Below, in pieces: positions 19,701 to 27,679 of a stretch of DNA of 33,523 nucleotides. The stretch comes from a virus. The position numbers and the translations under genes were made by a program. Numbering within the stretch: the stretch's first letter is position 1; each line of letters starts with the position of its first letter. The stretch lies in the IMG/VR virus record IMGVR_UViG_3300022929_000105, positions 1-33,523 of that record. One strand, given 5' to 3'. The notes below the pieces were generated by a model. It did not search any database and was not told the DNA's origin. It saw only the letters and a list, made by a program, of their open reading frames with translations.

Positions 19701-22700
19701 ATACCTCTAGAAACACTAATGTCTTTAAATTTAATTTTGTCTGATGTCACTGTAAATGTTTTAGCACTGGCATTAACATTTGCTATTGTATAGTTGCCAT
19801 ATGCATCTACCATACTCATTGATGTATCATTTTTACCTTGTGAAACAGTTACGTCTGCACTATTGGCAAAGTCTTCTATTTCATCGGCTAAGAAATCAAC
19901 CGTTTGTGCGCCAAAACTAAATCCTGTTGGTTGGACATTACTGCCTCCTTGTATTGGATTAGTAATTATTGCGTATACATTTGCTTGGTCTCTAATAACT
20001 GAGGAGTTATCTTTTGTGCCTGTTACATTTGCAAAAACAAATATGTTTGCATCACTACCACCTAATGCAGTTTCTGGTATTTTAATTTCTTCATCAAATA
20101 AGTAATTCTGACCTGCTGTAGTTACTGTGATAGAAGTAACACTACTTGCTCCGCCTACTACAACACTTGCACTTAATCCTGTACCAGCACCATCTGATGT
20201 AATACTTGTAATGCCAACTGGATAAGTTCCTGCTACTAAACTAGGAGTTGCATTTACTGTTTCAGTACTTCTAATATCTATGTTTCCTAAACTTGTAACT
20301 TGTCCTACGTTTATACTTACGTTTGGTTCTAAAACTGTGATTGAATTTTTATCATATACTACACTTTGTACTGAGTAAACTTTTGTAGCACCATTTGATA
20401 ATCCTGTTGCGGCTAAGTCATCGCCGTAGAATCTAATCTTACTGTTATCTTGAATGCCGTCAATTTTTGCAAAGCCAATTGCTACATTATTTTGTCCATC
20501 TACGTTTCCTGCAACTGCAATATTACTGGCAAATTCTGCATCGCCATTTACATTATTAAGTTTTAGACTAACAAGTTTAAATTCACTGGTTATATCTGGA
20601 TAAACTCCTACAATGTTTGCTGTTCTATTAGGTTTAATTTTAGTAACCAGACCTTGTGTGGTTGGAGGTGGATTATAAATTCCTCTATATATTGATTTAT
20701 TGTCTAAAACTAATTGTTCATTTGTATATTTTACAACCGCATTTGGTAATTGACTGTTTTTAATATATAGTGTGTTATCAAAGTATAATTTATTCTCTGG
20801 GTCGTTTATAATATTGCTGTCATTGTATTCTTGTAAACTAATAGGACTGAACAATTTACTTGTTCCGTCACCTGGTTGCTGTATGTAGAAATTATTTAAA
20901 CCGGTTTCATCTCTCAAACTTCTTAATTGGTAAACATCGAAATTATCGTGTTCACCTTTAGCCATATGTATAATATTATTTCCATTTAAAACTATGTCGG
21001 TATTTCCGCTAATTTCTCTGTCAAAGTGATTAATGTCGAATACCTGTATGTCAACATTGTCTTTGTGTACAAAACCACTGTTCTTAATCAGTGTACTTGT
21101 TTTATCAAATTTATTAATAGGGTATAATTTAACATTTAAATCTTCTGTTGTTGGTCGTTTAACAAATCTTGTTTTGTCATCGATATCTATTGTTACAACA
21201 TTATCATTTGGATCGTCTTTGCTAATGGCATAGGTTCTGGTTGTGCCTGGTACTGCCACTAGCCTGTCGTCAGACTCGACTTTTACTTCTACATTACTAC
21301 CAGGAACATCTGTTGTTAAAGACGTATCAAATGTTATACTTGCTTCTTCTATAATTAAAATTGTTGATGAAGTAGTGTAATTTACTAATGTGCTGATATT
21401 AGAAAGTTGTATTTCTGCTAATCCACCACTGTTGCCTACTTCTAATCTTGTGTAATCTGCATCGTTCTCAATCTTTTTGCCATCTATAAACACACTAACA
21501 AAATCGTAATTGTCACCTGTTTTTGTTAAATTACCTGCAATATTATTAAAATTAACTTTAACAGAGAAACCATCATTTGAAAGGAAGTTAGTATATGTGG
21601 TAACATTAGATTCTATTGTGTGTCTTGAACTATCACTATATGAATAGTACGACTGATTAACTATGGTATTATCAATTGAGGTAACAATGTTATCTATAGT
21701 AGTGTTATTTGCAACTTCAATTTTAAATTTCTGTTTTGGTTGATATCTGCCTGCTGTTAAATTCAAATAGCCTAACGTTGTGCCGGCATCATCATCTGCC
21801 ACTGTGAAATCGCTACCTGCAAGTTTAAGGAACATAGGACCAACTGCATTTGTAAACTCTGTTGAAGCACTTACATTAGCATTGCTAATTGCACCTGCTT
21901 GAATATTAAATGCTGTTACCAAGTTGCTTAAACTTGTTGTTAAGCCGACGTTTGTTGTAATTGTTCCACCGTTTGTGTGGTCAGTAACAACTAAATTACT
22001 CAATCCTACGTTGCTAAATGGCTGAGGAACTAAACTGCTACTCATTGCAAGTCCATTAGTTAATACTTCATCTATTTTAGAAACATACAGATTACCTGTA
22101 ATTACAGTAACATTAGGTGCATTGTCATAATTAAACCCTTTGTAGTCTACTGATATATTACCCAATGTACCATCTGATGCCAGTGTAGCACTTGCTAATG
22201 CTCTACCATTTCCTTGTCCACTTAGTCCTGAGGGTGGTACTGGAGGCTTATCAACTTCTATAATTGGTGGTACAAAATATTGTGTTTTCTTCTCTACAAT
22301 ATTAATCGCAGAAACAATTCCTGTAACACTTTCAGGAAATTTTAATTCTAATAATTGCTGATCTCTAACAAAATCTTTTTTGTTTAATATTAAATCAAAA
22401 CTCTTTTTAGAACTTATATCACCGAACGAACCTTGGTTTACTGCCCATTCTTCATAAACTGTGAAATCTTTATTTTTATTAATGCTATCACTTCTTAGTA
22501 TTCTGTCTAACCCTGCTACTGTACCTTTGGCTCTGATAGCACCTTTCATTAATTCTATTTGTTGGTCATCTTCGATTCCTAAACTATCTAAATATTCTGA
22601 ATCGGTATACCCAAATAATGATCTTGCTAGTGTGCGTTTTATTGGTAATGTAGGAGTACTAAACATCTGATGATAGTTTCTAGTTGCTTCTACTAAGTTT

Positions 22701-25700
22701 TCAAAGTTAGGCATAACCTGACTTGGAGTTATAATATATCCTGGGGCATTCAGTGAACCATCCCACTCTCTGGAAATTTGTGTTTTTAACCTTAAACGTT
22801 CTTGTCTAATGTTGTACACATCGTTATTAATTGTGTCGTTAAATACACTCTTGTTATTAATAACAGTTGCGTGTTCAGTTACACTTGTTAGCATTAATAC
22901 ACCAAAAATACTTTTTCCGACTGGTGGTGTAATTGTGATGCTTCTTCCTTTTCTAGATATACCACATTGCTTAGGTTCTAGAACTGAACCATCAGCATCT
23001 ATTAGTGATGGTATGCCTTTTGTAAACTTGCCAATTTTATTAACTGTACCAATGGGTGCTTCAAAGTAAACTTTTTCTGCCATTGGACTAAATGCTGTTA
23101 TAGAACCAACTGCTGGATTACTATCTATCCAGAATAAAAATTGTTTTGCTGTGTAAACCCAATTGCCTACATCGCCTATACTTTCATTAAAGTCACCAAA
23201 ATCGAAACCTATTTTTTCTTGATATCTTCCTAAACTTATTAAGAAATCAAATGTTGCATTTACATCAGGGAAAGTATGACCATAGGTTATCTGTTTGACT
23301 ATTCCTGTGGTATTTTTATAATAAATTCCTGTTCTTTCATTTTCTTTTGGAAGATCGTTAACCTGTGTCCAATTGGTGAATTCAAAATCACCTGGTTCTA
23401 AATTAGAATTTGCTTTGTAATAGTTACCATTGTATGATATAATATCATCTTTATTGTATGTTCCAGTTACTTCAAAAATTGCAGGTATAATAGGAGTACC
23501 TCCTACTTTAATTCCTGCACTACCGCCGTTAACATCACTTTCTAAAATATTAAATACATTGTTGCTTTTGTCGTACCCATTTACTTGATAGCCTGTTGCT
23601 GTTTTTGTAATTTTTACACCGCTATAAAAGTTTCTAGCAATTACACCACTGGTGTGTAATCCTGTGTATACATCTTCTGAAGGAACTTTTTCACCTGTGC
23701 TGAATCCGTCTATACTTAATTTATCACTATAAAGTTTTAAGTCATTTAGATTTACAAATCCGCTATGCTTATGTCCTAGTTTAACATCTGTATTTTGTAT
23801 GGTCTGCTGTACTTGTACATCAGTATCTAATTTTTGTGAAGATACCCAACTATCAAGTATAGCACTAAATCCTCTTTTTAAAATTCTTGTGGTTTTATCT
23901 GCTTCTAACCCGCCGTGGAATGAAAGTAATTTATGCCCTGTTCGTTTTTTAGTAGTTTTGTTTACAAGTTGTTGTGGCATAACAGTCGGTTCTAAAATTT
24001 CTTCTGGGTCTAAATAGTATTTTACAAATTCGCCTGGTCTGGTTAAGAACAATGCAGAAACAACTGCAAACGGATATGATACACTTTTCTTCCAAGCCTG
24101 CTCTGCTGGCCCGCCATCTCCAAATCCCCAAGGGTCGTAAATTACATCTGAACTAGATGTAACACTACTTGCTATACTTACGTTTGGTGCAACTAGATTA
24201 CCACTGCTGTCTACTGGCAACACTGAAGAAATATTTGTTCTTTTGTATCTTGGGTGATACCCTTTCCTATCTCCATCTGGTATGTAGCCGGTTGCTACAT
24301 TATTCCATAATGTTGTTGAATTACTGGTTACTGTTGAATTGCCATACTGTGTTTCCCACCAACTTGGCTTTTTATCAAACCCAAACATTTCCCAAGGAGT
24401 GGTGTTAGGAGTCTGTGTATCGTAGTAATATTCAAACACATTTCTCCAATGACCTAATTCGCCGTAATTCCAAGTAAATGGATCTGATGCATCAACAGTA
24501 CTGTTAGTTACAAAGTCAACATTGTTTTGACTTGCCCATCTAGAAAAGCCTCCAAATAATATAGTGTCTATTTCTGATTTTTTCCAATCTGTTGTTGCAA
24601 AATAACTAGGTTTAACATCTTGTATTGTTAAATATTTGCTGACTGTGTCGTTATTTCTAATATTTTGTGACGTGCTATTATATACTAGTTTTTCGTAATG
24701 TAGCATCACATCATCTACTATATTATTTTCTCTAGAAGTGTAACTGCCGTCGTGTCCGCAAATAACACTTAAATTTGATGCGTATGTTGTATCTGTAACA
24801 AATTTTGGTTCTTTGATAGGGTACAGTCCTAAAGATGAAGGAGTAAATGGTATATTACTTGGATCGGAGTCTTGATATGCTCTAATTTTAATCTTATCGT
24901 TTGCCGCAACTGATGTCATTGCAATTACAACTGGAACACTACTTGTTACGGTGTAGTCTGTTCCTGTTGTCTGTAATATATCGTTCTTGTAAACACTTAC
25001 AAAGTTATTCATCTGTTCTAAGTTTGCACTTAATGTTGTAGTAAAGGTTGTAGTGTCTACATTTGCTGTAAATTCTTTTTCTTCGTATTCTGTGCCCCAA
25101 GGTAGCATATATGTTCTTTTAAAAGCAGTATCATTTGTTCTAGTTGCCACAATATCTGTATAAACATCTTCGAATATTTGTGCAACTGTTTTGCCTTGGA
25201 TAGTATTATTGTTTATATAATTTTTAACTTTGCCTTTTAGTCTGTTTTTAAACTTGCTGTATTCAACTTCACTGTAACGTAATGCTTCTACTAAATTTAA
25301 TACACTACCTCTAGATAATAACATTGCTGTAGGCAAATCACTGAAGGTTTGTCTAATTTTGGCATTATTACCAGTGTGTATTCTTTCACTGTTTATAAAG
25401 TTATTAATACCTAAAGCATTTCCTTTAAATGTTGGCTGATCTTCTATCATACCTAAATAGTGACTCAGTACATCACTGGTTGTAAATTCTGTAATACTTT
25501 TATTCTCAACATTGTGTGATAAGGCACTAGGTATTTCAAATCTTCCTTGTAGTGTTAAATCTACATCACTGTTTGTAGTTGTCTTAATTGTAATTAAACT
25601 GTTTAATGCAGGAGTGGATGTAAACAATATTCCGTCTTTGCTAGTTACCACAGTAAAGTCTGTGCCTTTAAGTAGTTTTCTTTGATTTATATATACGTCT

Positions 25701-27679
25701 ACTTGCTCATTTAGAGGTGTAGCACTTATATCAAAACGTTTTTGAGTTTTATTTGCTTCTGTGATAAAGTATTCGTCTCTGACAACTTGTACAGAAAATT
25801 TATCTTCTACCAGTGACCATTCGGAAATATCAAATACACCTGCAGTGATATCTGCATCTGCTGTAAAGAATTGTTTATTATAACTTACAGTTTGCCCTGC
25901 TTTGTAATTTCTACTTTCATCGAATGTCAAATAAAAACTAGGTACATCATTAGGCATCCAACTGTGCAAATATCTAGAGTTTTGATTTCCGTTAACATCG
26001 TATGTTAAGTCTTTTGCATAATAATAACCGGGAATAACACTTTTTGATGTAGATCCTGTAGGAACATAATTGTATATGTCTTTTGATATATCATTTTCAA
26101 ACAGCATATCACTAGAATATTGTCCGCTTCTTCTATCAATTCCAAAGTTCAATATTGAGTCATTTGCATTTAACGTATTAAGTTTATAACTGAACAGTTC
26201 GTTTCCTTTAAATGTACTGCTAGGATACGTTATACTGTCGTCTAAAGGCACTCCGTCGGAGTCATAAAGTTTGAACTTAGGTGCTAAATTAACTTGGTCT
26301 TTAAATTGTGCTTTAAGCCATTTGGTTCCGTTCCAATAATATTCTGCACCTATGTCAGCACCTTCTTGTATTAAAAATGTATCATTTGTACTAATACTGA
26401 TACTGCTGTTTGCAGTAAATGAAACATTACCAGAGCCTGAGTCTACAATATCATACACTACAGCACTTGTTTCATTTGCTGTAAATATTGCTTTTTTACC
26501 TACTGCTGAAGTTGTGCCGTTTATAGGATTACCCATTGGCAATTTACCGTCGATTTGATTTCTTGGTTCATTAATTATCATATCAACATAGGTGTTAAAA
26601 TTACTACCATAATTGTATAATTCTAAGTCTCTATTAAATTCTATAATTGGTCTGGTTGCTCTTATGGCATTCTCTGGAATGCTTCCTACTTGTTGACCTT
26701 CAACAAATTCATAATCGAAACTGGTCGAGTCGTAACTGGTGATATCCCAAGGATTAGGTACCTGTGTTGAAACAATTCTTGATTGCTGAATTGTTTGTAT
26801 ATGATACCAGTAGTTTAATCTACTCCAAGGGTTACGATTCTGAGCACCACGTTGCTGTAGTAAATAATCTGCTTCTCGTTGATTACTAACAGCATCATAA
26901 GGTTGATTGTCGAAACTGTACAAAGATGGATTTATATTATCTGCATCATATGTAAGTCCTGCTCCACTGAATGAACCTATACCGTCCCAATCTGCATCAA
27001 AGGCAACACTATCAAATGTTGCATATGCTGATATTTTGTCTTTGGTATTAGGTGTTAAAAATCTTATATGTTGCCCTACGCCCTCGACTTGATAAGTTGT
27101 GTCCTTAGTATATGTGCTACCGCTTACGTGAGTTCCAGTAAATTGTACAAAACTACCGTTAAGCAACTCTGTACCATTTGGGGCAACAAAAGTTTTAGAT
27201 CCTGGAATGTTGTCTATATTAATTGGACTGTCTGCTGTACCATATATTTTAACTATGTCTAGATCCTCTGGAATCCAGAAATAGTTTTGATAGTTCACAA
27301 ACTTATCAATGTCTATCGGGGGACTATAAGTAAACTGTTTTGATTTAAACAGTCTATTATGATTGTTTACAAATGCGTTGTAACTTTTTAATGAGAACAA
27401 CAAGTCTTCGTAAAACACAAAGTTACCAGGTGTTCCGGAAACTGGTTCTGTGCTTGTATATATAGGCTCTAATGCGTAAAAGTTTCTACCTATATCGTTG
27501 TGTTCTATAAAATCAGCCGCATACGGACTATCTGTTCCTGGAATTTTACGTCCAATTAGTCCATCAACAACTTCTGTATTAGATTTTGTAAATAATTGGT
27601 CTACAGTATTTTCAAAGAATGTTTGATTTGTCTCTGTTTGAAACTGTATCGGTAATAAATCGTAAGGTCTATTGCTCAT
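7766..27679 (-). CDS. Giant baseplate/tail structural protein, 6637 aa, in the position of T4 gene 7
   Basis: One uninterrupted frame encodes a protein of roughly 0.7 MDa. The N-terminus (SNRPYDLLPIQFQTETNQTFFENTVDQLF, then DGLIGRK, then YFWIPEDLD) matches what I recall of large structural proteins following gp6 in marine T4-like phages. A conserved core lies near residues 1450-1730 (FDFGDFNESIGDVGNWVYTAKQF; WDGSLNAPGYIITPSQVMPNFE). A second lies near 5650-6150 (WWDTSTCRSLWYEQGNVTYR; DSLCGYDANNKVVPDPGL; GIRPKQSMF). Between them are repeated beta modules, a basic Tyr-rich linker, a Gly/Asn-rich hinge (4090-4130) and domains I do not recognise. The C-terminus (about 6540-6610) has a MFGPVSPGNPGFAFINDEMIKVTRIDG module ending VQRGLNGTT. 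Its ATG shares one base with the gp6 stop (TAATG), and GGTGGA stands 5 nt upstream. A wedge-periphery role like gp7 is inferred from synteny, not from homology that I can see. Confidence 0.8.
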   Translation of the reverse strand: MSNRPYDLLPIQFQTETNQTFFENTVDQLFTKSNTEVVDGLIGRKIPGTDSPYAADFIEHNDIGRNFYALEPIYTSTEPVSGTPGNFVFYEDLLFSLKSYNAFVNNHNRLFKSKQFTYSPPIDIDKFVNYQNYFWIPEDLDIVKIYGTADSPINIDNIPGSKTFVAPNGTELLNGSFVQFTGTHVSGSTYTKDTTYQVEGVGQHIRFLTPNTKDKISAYATFDSVAFDADWDGIGSFSGAGLTYDADNINPSLYSFDNQPYDAVSNQREADYLLQQRGAQNRNPWSRLNYWYHIQTIQQSRIVSTQVPNPWDITSYDSTSFDYEFVEGQQVGSIPENAIRATRPIIEFNRDLELYNYGSNFNTYVDMIINEPRNQIDGKLPMGNPINGTTSAVGKKAIFTANETSAVVYDIVDSGSGNVSFTANSSISISTNDTFLIQEGADIGAEYYWNGTKWLKAQFKDQVNLAPKFKLYDSDGVPLDDSITYPSSTFKGNELFSYKLNTLNANDSILNFGIDRRSGQYSSDMLFENDISKDIYNYVPTGSTSKSVIPGYYYAKDLTYDVNGNQNSRYLHSWMPNDVPSFYLTFDESRNYKAGQTVSYNKQFFTADADITAGVFDISEWSLVEDKFSVQVVRDEYFITEANKTQKRFDISATPLNEQVDVYINQRKLLKGTDFTVVTSKDGILFTSTPALNSLITIKTTTNSDVDLTLQGRFEIPSALSHNVENKSITEFTTSDVLSHYLGMIEDQPTFKGNALGINNFINSERIHTGNNAKIRQTFSDLPTAMLLSRGSVLNLVEALRYSEVEYSKFKNRLKGKVKNYINNNTIQGKTVAQIFEDVYTDIVATRTNDTAFKRTYMLPWGTEYEEKEFTANVDTTTFTTTLSANLEQMNNFVSVYKNDILQTTGTDYTVTSSVPVVIAMTSVAANDKIKIRAYQDSDPSNIPFTPSSLGLYPIKEPKFVTDTTYASNLSVICGHDGSYTSRENNIVDDVMLHYEKLVYNSTSQNIRNNDTVSKYLTIQDVKPSYFATTDWKKSEIDTILFGGFSRWASQNNVDFVTNSTVDASDPFTWNYGELGHWRNVFEYYYDTQTPNTTPWEMFGFDKKPSWWETQYGNSTVTSNSTTLWNNVATGYIPDGDRKGYHPRYKRTNISSVLPVDSSGNLVAPNVSIASSVTSSSDVIYDPWGFGDGGPAEQAWKKSVSYPFAVVSALFLTRPGEFVKYYLDPEEILEPTVMPQQLVNKTTKKRTGHKLLSFHGGLEADKTTRILKRGFSAILDSWVSSQKLDTDVQVQQTIQNTDVKLGHKHSGFVNLNDLKLYSDKLSIDGFSTGEKVPSEDVYTGLHTSGVIARNFYSGVKITKTATGYQVNGYDKSNNVFNILESDVNGGSAGIKVGGTPIIPAIFEVTGTYNKDDIISYNGNYYKANSNLEPGDFEFTNWTQVNDLPKENERTGIYYKNTTGIVKQITYGHTFPDVNATFDFLISLGRYQEKIGFDFGDFNESIGDVGNWVYTAKQFLFWIDSNPAVGSITAFSPMAEKVYFEAPIGTVNKIGKFTKGIPSLIDADGSVLEPKQCGISRKGRSITITPPVGKSIFGVLMLTSVTEHATVINNKSVFNDTINNDVYNIRQERLRLKTQISREWDGSLNAPGYIITPSQVMPNFENLVEATRNYHQMFSTPTLPIKRTLARSLFGYTDSEYLDSLGIEDDQQIELMKGAIRAKGTVAGLDRILRSDSINKNKDFTVYEEWAVNQGSFGDISSKKSFDLILNKKDFVRDQQLLELKFPESVTGIVSAINIVEKKTQYFVPPIIEVDKPPVPPSGLSGQGNGRALASATLASDGTLGNISVDYKGFNYDNAPNVTVITGNLYVSKIDEVLTNGLAMSSSLVPQPFSNVGLSNLVVTDHTNGGTITTNVGLTTSLSNLVTAFNIQAGAISNANVSASTEFTNAVGPMFLKLAGSDFTVADDDAGTTLGYLNLTAGRYQPKQKFKIEVANNTTIDNIVTSIDNTIVNQSYYSYSDSSRHTIESNVTTYTNFLSNDGFSVKVNFNNIAGNLTKTGDNYDFVSVFIDGKKIENDADYTRLEVGNSGGLAEIQLSNISTLVNYTTSSTILIIEEASITFDTSLTTDVPGSNVEVKVESDDRLVAVPGTTRTYAISKDDPNDNVVTIDIDDKTRFVKRPTTEDLNVKLYPINKFDKTSTLIKNSGFVHKDNVDIQVFDINHFDREISGNTDIVLNGNNIIHMAKGEHDNFDVYQLRSLRDETGLNNFYIQQPGDGTSKLFSPISLQEYNDSNIINDPENKLYFDNTLYIKNSQLPNAVVKYTNEQLVLDNKSIYRGIYNPPPTTQGLVTKIKPNRTANIVGVYPDITSEFKLVSLKLNNVNGDAEFASNIAVAGNVDGQNNVAIGFAKIDGIQDNSKIRFYGDDLAATGLSNGATKVYSVQSVVYDKNSITVLEPNVSINVGQVTSLGNIDIRSTETVNATPSLVAGTYPVGITSITSDGAGTGLSASVVVGGASSVTSITVTTAGQNYLFDEEIKIPETALGGSDANIFVFANVTGTKDNSSVIRDQANVYAIITNPIQGGSNVQPTGFSFGAQTVDFLADEIEDFANSADVTVSQGKNDTSMSMVDAYGNYTIANVNASAKTFTVTSDKIKFKDISVSRGIQNSKAVSITANGDGTGNAEMTLDTVMPTNTFIKLDSSKSNAIYPLYANTSNNKKLHFFDNNFVTTVSGNTAFYKGEITTQYATVNSYDASNNKFILANVSTTALGTSYANVEFVHADIVNGKGECGDIVGLTGKRKSLTIESASTLSLPDSNAVDITPSFSVNAVNDTTVSANSNVTVLYFPQKDTQNTVEQLIDDFATTKQKSAGLDQVPYNQAYMTTANTENPMVELLLDGEAGKLTSIDDIVVGFDVKYLDEETDKAFKEELKDATGEQTRRIIENYYVNKAKDIDQPSLENLTISLQKVGGNDVGYHLIKDGSPIKINDESNKQVIAGVTKSKIDGLLFDNTGVGGYKLSPDAPEQKEIKLSFSDDYKEPKTSNSDLLEYVDTVPRINPTVSTTIVDRFRLKDISTTSQSGAVNRLGVSNKIKLRELVKRVKDGDRGFDGQFVLRFEFKNGDSFTYDPLSNEFSGYRNAIVRINHVKVDYSVTSNDPGLVNDVRVSLFDPAGNIVIPNTRVKEAFASGLIIEDNIPADDVTGNLKAVIWSKDSETGDFIFAGSFVERAFRPSESDKGVTVGKLVTSDSTAVDIYNNFHTAVVLNNNKAHNIESMALRIKNPTSYNPFAIFGADLTPSNLKFLAVRNSKYTIDNAVMPNFKIKTQSITDDVYMFGDTKGINNGDKVRFDDLLFSGSSPFDAEFTVADLESDKFTISGVTGTAFADYYATSLTSLNMLVKNSNNKAFLINHNNHNLQNGDVVVINDNAGSSAFSNIKFRINNVTSKDTYFVGLNGITPPTSNIAGLKAFTTTPQMMLGTVKAANEGLVVYSNNHKMLSGMTFTAYADAPDPGSLNGQVFTVNEAYSTDAFSIEVSNVSAITNQSANLTYVSDGSKLVCSYLGRNLPIHDQEFMVYDPLNEIGLDGEILTANVYYSDTEDTTSVEGDVSFDLTTPIARTINANTLILKHYEDSVLHVPNHGMFAHTVVTPVLSTGTPDANNNVSVTVNDLTYFEVGSTVLFDDANVDHPLSSNSYDIIDINESNNTFIIVDSTGTATATANIFRVETDAYITNKERVIQIGDTSLYDGFANPKIVTKDTMSIKGRFKGTATGYITNDAMTVFVNGDVNELNGDALVISDCPQNYYNRVYPVLSSYTEDQSANIFVVRGFAQNNKTLDLANTQTRYTNTNKNRIKVNGTSISLANTDSMTNFVKSFNQSIIDREGSIIDTENGLQVGFLYGRRNQELDNRNSKYVNAPLDTSGLKVHIDVNSNPNMNPTGDDVLSANRYLPLDSQIINARGPASKLGMPMLDLDKLEGAFKSQRKAYKNKKRIPQERISSNALDNNAKNSTVMKEHDKWANGYVSNTDITENPDARQPLSFKIKTYNKIAKQDYFIDDLDTSNEYANSPPNPMNPYPKVRPDAHDYHRYYNEKYMYHEYNGRGEPGRFGPGGGGNPPGGGGGRRGGGNNGNNGNNGNNQGAGTVAGNEVDVTVNQQYVVELAGNLCTQSGEILEFSDGTQVTLGEGCDPEQLAALLSSQNPNYTYVVQQTTPTEPCVETPAQAMGHAKVDARFKDALKRYGGDNERGASRPSYRSDVKDFGVITSKAASRHSWNEWDVRNFVDTVRNIMNAEEIDVSRFPTSYGKDKHFSTGRGGVWIEWEGTHRSEIQILGSTGRWKKKGTMGYKGISKSRGYIFFRNPRGIFNDQDFAGAVMGWKIHQKSYNVGYNKYTLYIGGGGQPVVSIPLFKSNYFQSGGGDGSSYMRRFVRERYDAGTQTYTVSVSGSQAPGFRQNSVIHEYPRANKTNNCPPPGQPGAGGNLGLQQVEARKLNNSIKIKSDLPFSLAKGCAFGSISECAEFYPVQERNLTTNFDPQQAKTEFQKLQTQGFYDKTLEISADSEDPRPEAGYGGFAFPTKLGLPSVYPDFVAGGRLISPREITNTKHKFVNGRFVGNSNIRDTRFVMLEPPEVPTGNLSDGSGFGYRVGDQLVATGGRPKSVQDDDYLFKSVDLAQSIPLRNIALSQDLVNLPITELKRRLTFEIVDENNNPIPGVAVKPTFNAVHNAEDFEEAQHDKTTVSPNGVAVMNYRDYIYAGGDTSADWDSPAYKGVREQYRNLGLSDIASADFRLDVGEGGSTTMTIDNISGQSKLYRAFIGNTNLQSTYCMIGKVGYGHLFDDGTEASKTSRLKSFDSAYLETYNGDTIAVWDTQGQPALETLLAGTPKGTEGIWKMVGDYSNNPDLTAKEHLLTVAMLNWNSRYVQFLGFKDHRAYFKILTVGTVIPSSEARNGWYEYDVKNLYDPKNKSFRKVTSRFYAIPLGASTDGANEGHKKYSHTSNSGGVVTLDKIRTLTETARTNTLENIEANPTGSTYDSATGVTTVSPSSDNSFQLNNTIRTMHLTVSAGTDVSRDSEQLDVMFIEDDNYNNVLRIPLTVHKPSVETSADGTTLTKTASQVAEDYNRIGLKQYLTAFNKGTGTKIGESKAVVYTFSTSHIPDDAKITDVKLNIQWRSKDPSEWGMIWLQAPDGTRLPILQPLGEGTLDTTGEGTGMFGSDHQGGVFKGYEITERSKGKYHNFTISGGVADNNVFKPTAETFPVDGRNISPIPGKHKRYYRAKDRHGFIGTVDYDRPNTPANSIWQAENIIREYIRQYDKNAKGEWRVEITRPGRNWDDWAYQSPITKRDANGNETFEYGPQDVNEIFAPRLKISYAVYVQGEAPTSVANSDEAITGLEITNQGVYTQSEIQGFGQMSVRSTGVMVPGTMLGGVRVRIEKGNELDKAIRNRTAKFVVTGVNSLGSITKLRITDRGTYINFPPEMERGVSLKYDDDFAATLKGTRPEGLGYGGRVAMTSRSKINCQNNPPIFPAPGDNIAQLEPIADAIADGINGATRGTANITAFAYDVNPAVSVLNIVTPDDGMEFVALNGGFNPWNFPEGEIDPDLVGVRALDDFNDSVDDVNNLTQFGNLIDPTTGLSIQRLRELGLLDDEDGKDGFTLINVTDAPTITGLEQVTTTNMFSYDLYTLDNTTVDVTSTTSNIDPMYFKSVLYKDDIVMDRNNANVWVTNFQNAGSVYFERGNVVYRENDLVQSKRMEKAVIYDLDDNTTIKELEYIDPFKDAISSQAKINLTYISESDPVIYQNNGSNFNSNNIGELWWDTSTCRSLWYEQGNVTYRSRNWGKWHPGSSFDVYEWTRSVYSPSEYVRNGGEGTPINNVDFLLVKEFDMSKNTYRSIYYFWVKDVSTVPALESRTMSARSVALQIEDPITLGLPFYAPVSNTTIMIQNTKRFIRDDKVAFQMNYSVKDTKYDKKHTQWKLYREGDTSSQISTSIINKMIDSLCGYDANNKVVPDPGLNEFEKYGLGIRPKQSMFKNLKEARRVFVEFINREAYNTELTDTKYKNWNAGITDDTYLEIVNWIKPKFDNAKKPRYVLNQFKKLNFVGELSDGDVVRVDNKKDPWKDYEWSQSNQEFTHVRTYKASYRLKDVVYTSNNTLVLATKLRQIVDAIFTKLYIQENRVKINELFFAMLHYVNTEQDEINWAFKTSYFNIKQGADELSQTYISKADAFPNVTEYVNAQKPFTSKLRDFQDVKSISTEIIKNSSTDFDKPPYQPNPNVDSIVLDVENVTHSNIMLNDPDYKYWFSNYNKADSKVRTFDQTISIDRTSFVIDESRKTELLGGFSPQNAAERIFLYDVDVAKLNTAISNPGNIYSAASITAFRIERDALIKTKVGADFKGLTIDAGKFVDNIINAGGDDALVGALGWDSAPYDIAQFDQLIEVENYDGVFGNNGNLTIAGVKYEGLGGTSFTKIDGPDRPEELIMVDPKENLIINVDTFANSSVSATSTKTVSYRAHIDMFGRTNYYRLGSANSTTISANVTANDKDISVSNTTMFGPVSPGNPGFAFINDEMIKVTRIDGNTLVGVQRGLNGTTIGVHTTNDKIYNANSSVTLNEQNVNANVLLWNTNITDTTNSNSGAVFLQEDDNPGGFIS
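15296..15331 (-). repeat. Tandem 9-bp coding repeats (Asn-Asn-Gly) in the giant gene
   Basis: Four degenerate 9-bp units encode GNNGNNGNNGNN (about residues 4117-4128). They follow a GGGGG/RR-rich stretch (15332-15412) in the same frame. Together these form a Gly/Asn/Pro-rich flexible segment of about 40 residues, probably a hinge between domains. The synonymous codon changes between units show selection on the amino acids and not a recent DNA expansion. Confidence 0.7.

Noticed and set aside
7766-27679. Naming the giant protein gp7
   Set aside because: Position after gp6 agrees with T4 gene 7, but I cannot see sequence similarity to T4 gp7, so the symbol is left empty.
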